From the NCBI GenBank assembly GCA_013153795.1, contig JAADDV010000048.1:1-17758 (forward strand): a stretch of 17,758 bases of DNA, given 5' to 3'. Positions 14,977-17,758 of the stretch are shown here, in pieces. Positions within the stretch are counted from its first letter, which is position 1. Each line of letters opens with the position of its first letter. Source of the stretch: Aquificota bacterium. Lineage in GTDB: Bacteria; Aquificota; Aquificia; Aquificales; Hydrogenothermaceae. Made by a program: the position numbers and the translations under genes. Below the pieces are notes generated by a model. That model was not told the origin of the DNA and ran no database searches. It saw nothing but the letters and a program-made list of their open reading frames with translations.

Positions 14977-15681
14977 ATGTCATATCCACGATTTATAGGA
15001 AAAATAGAAAAAGATAAAGCTTTTATAGAAGATGAAGAGTTTCATCATACAAAGGTTAGAAGGATAAAAGAAGGGCAAAAAATAGAAATAAACGATTTAA
15101 AAGGGAATGTATATCTAGTTGAAGTTGAAAAAATAGAAAAAAAAAGACTCATAGGAAAAGTATTAGAAAAAATTTCTGTTTCAGATGAAAAGCTAGATTT
15201 AAGATTATTTTTATGTATGCCTAATCAGCTTTCAAAAGTAGATGATTTAATAGAACCTATTTCTGAACTAGGAGTTTCAAAACTTATTCCTGTTATCTCA
15301 ACATATACAGCGGTTAAAGAAAAAGATATTGAAAGAAAATTAAGAAAATGGGAAAAAATAGCCTTAAACTCTATAAAACAGTGTAAAAGACTTTTTCCTC
15401 TAAAAATAGAAAAACCTATAAAACTTCTCGATATTAAACCTACAGGAGAGTATAGATTTGTTTTTTATGAAAAGGAAAAAGAAAAAACTCTCAAGGATTT
15501 TTATGGTAAAAAAGGAGAAAAAATAGACATTCTTATTGGAGCTGAAGGAGGATTAACAGAAGAAGAAATATTTAACCTTAAAATAAAAGGTTTTGAGACA
15601 GTTTCTTTAGGAAAGAATATCTTGAGAATGGAGACAGCTGTTATAACAGCTGTCTGTCAGGTTAAATTTGTATTTGATTAA
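14977..15681 (+). CDS. rsmE: 16S rRNA m3U1498 methyltransferase RsmE
   Basis: SPOUT-class enzyme that methylates N3 of U1498 in 16S rRNA. An N-terminal PUA-like domain (about 1-68, with FHHTKVRRIKEG at 22-33) is followed by the trefoil-knot methyltransferase domain (about 72-234). IGAEGGLT (187-194) has Ala where the family usually has Pro (IGPEGG). LGKNILRMETA (211-221) is the conserved knot segment. GGGAAGG directly upstream supports the ATG, one base after the znuB stop. The stop shares TTAA with the convergent radical SAM gene, leaving no intergenic space. The 22-bp palindrome at 15633-15654 lies in its last codons. Confidence 0.93.
   Translation: MSYPRFIGKIEKDKAFIEDEEFHHTKVRRIKEGQKIEINDLKGNVYLVEVEKIEKKRLIGKVLEKISVSDEKLDLRLFLCMPNQLSKVDDLIEPISELGVSKLIPVISTYTAVKEKDIERKLRKWEKIALNSIKQCKRLFPLKIEKPIKLLDIKPTGEYRFVFYEKEKEKTLKDFYGKKGEKIDILIGAEGGLTEEEIFNLKIKGFETVSLGKNILRMETAVITAVCQVKFVFD
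15633..15654. repeat. 22-bp perfect palindrome in the rsmE 3' end
   Basis: The left arm GACAGCTGTTA (15633-15643) is the exact reverse complement of the right arm TAACAGCTGTC (15644-15654). As RNA it can form a 9-bp stem around TATA. It codes the conserved ETAVITAV segment of rsmE, so it may be a by-product of repeated ACAGCTGT codons. It lies 24 bp from the convergent stop codons, where a terminator would be expected, but no good T-tract follows on either strand. Confidence 0.7.
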
Positions 15682-16988
15682 GCAGCTTCTTTCTTTAGAA
15701 GTTTTTCAAGTTCATCTTCAAAGAAAAACTTATCTGAAAATGCAGGTTTAAGCTCATCAATCCACATAGCATTTTCATCATACTCAGCAAAAAACGGTTT
15801 ACCTACCCAGTCTGGATTTCTTCCCTGGAGAAAATCTAAAACCATATACTTTTTACCATTTATTTCTGTAACACCTAACATTCTTATTTTTCCAGGAGTT
15901 GCAGACATAGAAGGTCCTTTAACTGTCCTAGCAAGACCACTTACCTGTTTATAAGCATCTCTAAAGATTTCCCATGCTTTTACCAACGGGACACCAAAGT
16001 AATGCTGTGCTCCAGTGTCTCTAGCCATAAACATATAGTAAGGAATCATTCCTAAATCAACTTGCTTTTTCCACATAGTAGCCCAAACTTCAGCACTATC
16101 ATTTATATGTCTGAGAATAGGAGACTGAGTTCTTATAACTGCTCCAGTTTCTCTTATTTTACTAATAGCTTCCTGGACTTCATCAGTTTCTAGCTCCTTA
16201 TAGTGGTTAAAATGAGCCATATAAGCAAGGTGATATCCTTTATCGACAATTTTCTTGAATAAATCTAGAAGCTCCTGGGCATCATCATCTGTTAAAAATC
16301 TATAAGGCCAAAAACCTAAAGCCTTAGTCCCAATTCTTATAGTTTGTAGATGAGGAATATTTGCTTCTAAAATAGGCTCTATATACTGCTTTAAAATTTT
16401 TGTTTTCATTATAAGAGGGTCACCACCAGTAAAGAGAAGGTCAGTTATTTCAGGATGAGCTTTTATATACTCAATTAGTATATCAACCTCTTTCATAGCA
16501 AATTTTAATTCATCTATTCCTACAAACTGGGGCCATCTAAAACAGAAAGAACAGTAAGCATGGCAGGTTTGACCTTGTTTAGGAAAGAATAAAATCGTTT
16601 CTTTATATTTGTGTTGCGCACCATGAAGTTTTTTTCCATTAATCTCTGGGACGTTATATTTCTGTCCTGCAGGATGGGGATTTAGTTTCATTCTTATTTC
16701 ATTAGCAACAGCTTTAATTTTTTCTTCTGAAGCTCCTTCCCTTATAAGAGAAGCAATCCTTTCATAATCTTCATCTTTTAACATTCCTCTTTGGGGAAAA
16801 GTAAGTCTAAATATAGGGTCTTCTAAAGGATTTTCCCAATTAATAAGTTTATCTATAACATAGTTATTTACCTTAAAAGGAAAAACTTTTGACACAACAT
16901 CAATATCAAATAGTTGTTCTTCTGTTAAACTTTTTTGAACTTGTGGAATTGTTTTATAAGATTTAGCAGTATATACTCTATATTGCAT
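15678..16988 (-). CDS. KamA-family radical SAM protein (lysine 2,3-aminomutase-like, substrate uncertain)
   Basis: Radical SAM enzyme with the cluster motif C-x3-C-x2-C at Cys142, Cys146 and Cys149, and FTGGDP (186-191). The overall plan follows the 2,3-aminomutase (KamA) family: N-terminal segment with FPQRGML (64-70), HPAGQ, then the barrel. ARDTGAQHYF (322-331) aligns with the segment holding lysine-binding Asp293 of the Clostridium enzyme, and Asp324 fits it. PGK (365-367) fits the PLP lysine Lys337. The second lysine-binding position, Asp330, reads as Ser360 by my alignment, and the GGGGK motif is missing. The family is clear; lysine as substrate is not. GGAGGT lies 6 bases before the ATG. 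Convergent with rsmE, overlapping by 4 bp (TTAA). Confidence 0.82.
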   Translation of the reverse strand: MQYRVYTAKSYKTIPQVQKSLTEEQLFDIDVVSKVFPFKVNNYVIDKLINWENPLEDPIFRLTFPQRGMLKDEDYERIASLIREGASEEKIKAVANEIRMKLNPHPAGQKYNVPEINGKKLHGAQHKYKETILFFPKQGQTCHAYCSFCFRWPQFVGIDELKFAMKEVDILIEYIKAHPEITDLLFTGGDPLIMKTKILKQYIEPILEANIPHLQTIRIGTKALGFWPYRFLTDDDAQELLDLFKKIVDKGYHLAYMAHFNHYKELETDEVQEAISKIRETGAVIRTQSPILRHINDSAEVWATMWKKQVDLGMIPYYMFMARDTGAQHYFGVPLVKAWEIFRDAYKQVSGLARTVKGPSMSATPGKIRMLGVTEINGKKYMVLDFLQGRNPDWVGKPFFAEYDENAMWIDELKPAFSDKFFFEDELEKLLKKEAA

Positions 16989-17050
16989 TAACTGACCTCC
17001 AGAAATTATTAGATAATTTAAGACCTAGGATAATAAAATATGGAATAATT

Positions 17051-17056
17051 ATTATA
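17051..17056 (-). promoter_or_regulatory. Possible -10 box for the radical SAM gene
   Basis: Read on the minus strand this is a perfect TATAAT, 62 bases before the ATG of the radical SAM gene, in the gap shared with the divergent gene at 17090. The corresponding -35 reads TTTATT (17074-17079, minus strand), only a half match. AT-rich sequence makes this a weak call. Confidence 0.25.
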
Positions 17057-17060
17057 TAAC

Positions 17061-17066
17061 AAGGAG
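17061..17066 (+). promoter_or_regulatory. Ribosome binding site whose spacing points to an ATA start
   Basis: AAGGAG is 23 bases before the first in-frame ATG (17090), too far. It is 8 bases before the in-frame ATA at 17075, an ideal distance. This site is the basis for questioning the start of the downstream gene. Confidence 0.45.
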
Positions 17067-17089
17067 AAAGAGTAATAAAATTAAAAAAT

Positions 17090-17758
17090 ATGAATTTTAT
17101 AATCATCTTTATATTTTTTCTTAGTCTATCTTTTAAAAAAACATTAGCTTCAGAAGAAAAAATCTGCTATTTAGTAGAATATTTCTTTATAGATGTAGCC
17201 AAGGTTTGTATTACATACATAAAAAATGAAAAAATAGAAACTAAAGTAGAAGCAAATACACTTGGATTTGTTAATATCCTCAAAAATATTTCATACTTTG
17301 GATTCTCCAAAGCAAAACCTAATTTCAAACCAGAAGAATTTTATTTTAATCAAAAAGAGAAAGGATTAAGGATAGTCCATCACTATGAGTTTAAAGAAAA
17401 TTATGTCAAAATACAGAAAATAATAAATGAGAAAAAATTTTTATATTATGTCAAAATAAAAGAAAAATTTTACTTAGAACCTTTTTCTGCATCATTGTAT
17501 TTATTTGATAAAGTCAAAGAAAAAGAAAAAAAAGGTTTTTTAACAATTTTCTATAATGGAAAAATTTATAAAGTCCCATATGAAGTTTTAGAAAAAAAAG
17601 ATTTTTTAAAAATAAAAATAAAACCTAAAATAGAAGTAGAAGGAATAATAAAGCCTAAAGGGGATTGGTATTTATATATAAAAAAAGATGGATACTATCC
17701 AGAGTATATGGAGTTAAAGATAAGGATAGGAAAGATAAGGTTAAGGAGGATAAGAGAG
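17090..17758 (+). CDS. Secreted or periplasmic DUF3108-like protein, 3' end outside window
   Basis: An open frame runs from ATG 17090 to the right edge (223 codons) with no stop. A hydrophobic signal-like stretch (about 3-14, IIIFIFFLSLSF) ends near LAS (19-21). The rest is a beta-rich, Lys-rich domain. It includes VEYFFIDVAKVCI, an early extended segment, then EANTLGFVNILKNI, FKPEEFYFNQ, FYNGKIYKVPYEV and a GIIKPKGDW segment. This pattern recalls the DUF3108 periplasmic family, whose function is not established; I rate that match as tentative. The first ATG gives a signal peptide without a positive N-region. Reading from ATA 17075 would add IKLKN, a normal Lys-rich N-region, at ideal distance from AAGGAG. 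Divergent from the radical SAM gene. Confidence 0.6.
   Translation, partial: MNFIIIFIFFLSLSFKKTLASEEKICYLVEYFFIDVAKVCITYIKNEKIETKVEANTLGFVNILKNISYFGFSKAKPNFKPEEFYFNQKEKGLRIVHHYEFKENYVKIQKIINEKKFLYYVKIKEKFYLEPFSASLYLFDKVKEKEKKGFLTIFYNGKIYKVPYEVLEKKDFLKIKIKPKIEVEGIIKPKGDWYLYIKKDGYYPEYMELKIRIGKIRLRRIRE

Overview
This window is AT-rich bacterial chromosome (roughly 30-33% G+C by eye), densely packed and with short intergenic gaps. Lipid A genes (lpxA, lpxI), a heptose kinase (rfaE1), murA and an outer-membrane-style lipoprotein indicate a Gram-negative (diderm) cell. The low G+C content, Lys/Glu/Ile-rich proteins, LpxI in place of LpxH, a monofunctional heptose kinase and the folP-cdaA-ybbR order would fit the Aquificota, perhaps Hydrogenothermaceae (Sulfurihydrogenibium-like). 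That placement is an inference from gene content, not a database match.

Layout. (1) 1-1358, +: C-terminal part of a membrane-embedded patatin-like phospholipase, cut by the left edge. (2) 1441-3853, +: folP and cdaA overlap; ybbR (cdaR) follows after 123 bp. (3) 3842-3940: a GC-elevated, hairpin-rich stretch, a candidate structured RNA. (4) 4011-7372, +: yajC, argB, prmC, murA, tightly packed. (5) 7379-9695, +: a promoter with nested palindromes, then arsR, trxA, lpxA, lpxI, closed by a bidirectional terminator hairpin at 9694-9723. (6) 12278-9732, -: rfaE1 followed by a lipoprotein with a predicted seven-bladed propeller. (7) 12354-15681, +: zinc-binding MDR dehydrogenase, znuC-like ATPase, znuB-like permease, rsmE, each 1 bp apart or overlapping. 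(8) 16988-15678, -: a KamA-family radical SAM protein, convergent with rsmE and sharing TTAA with it. (9) 17090 to the right edge, +: a secreted DUF3108-like protein with no stop before the edge.

Most genes serve the cell envelope or housekeeping: folate (folP), c-di-AMP (cdaA with its partner ybbR), Sec accessory (yajC), arginine synthesis (argB), release-factor methylation (prmC), peptidoglycan (murA), lipid A (lpxA, lpxI), LPS heptose (rfaE1), metal uptake (znuCB) and 16S rRNA methylation (rsmE). The parts most worth a second look are the arsR-trxA pair with its operator-like promoter, the candidate RNA before yajC, the KamA-like enzyme that does not match lysine 2,3-aminomutase at a key site, the Cys/His tail on the ABC ATPase, the rfaE1-linked lipoprotein, and a possible AUA start at the right end. 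I found no tRNA, rRNA, CRISPR array, insertion sequence or origin. No gene-free stretch exceeds 300 bp.
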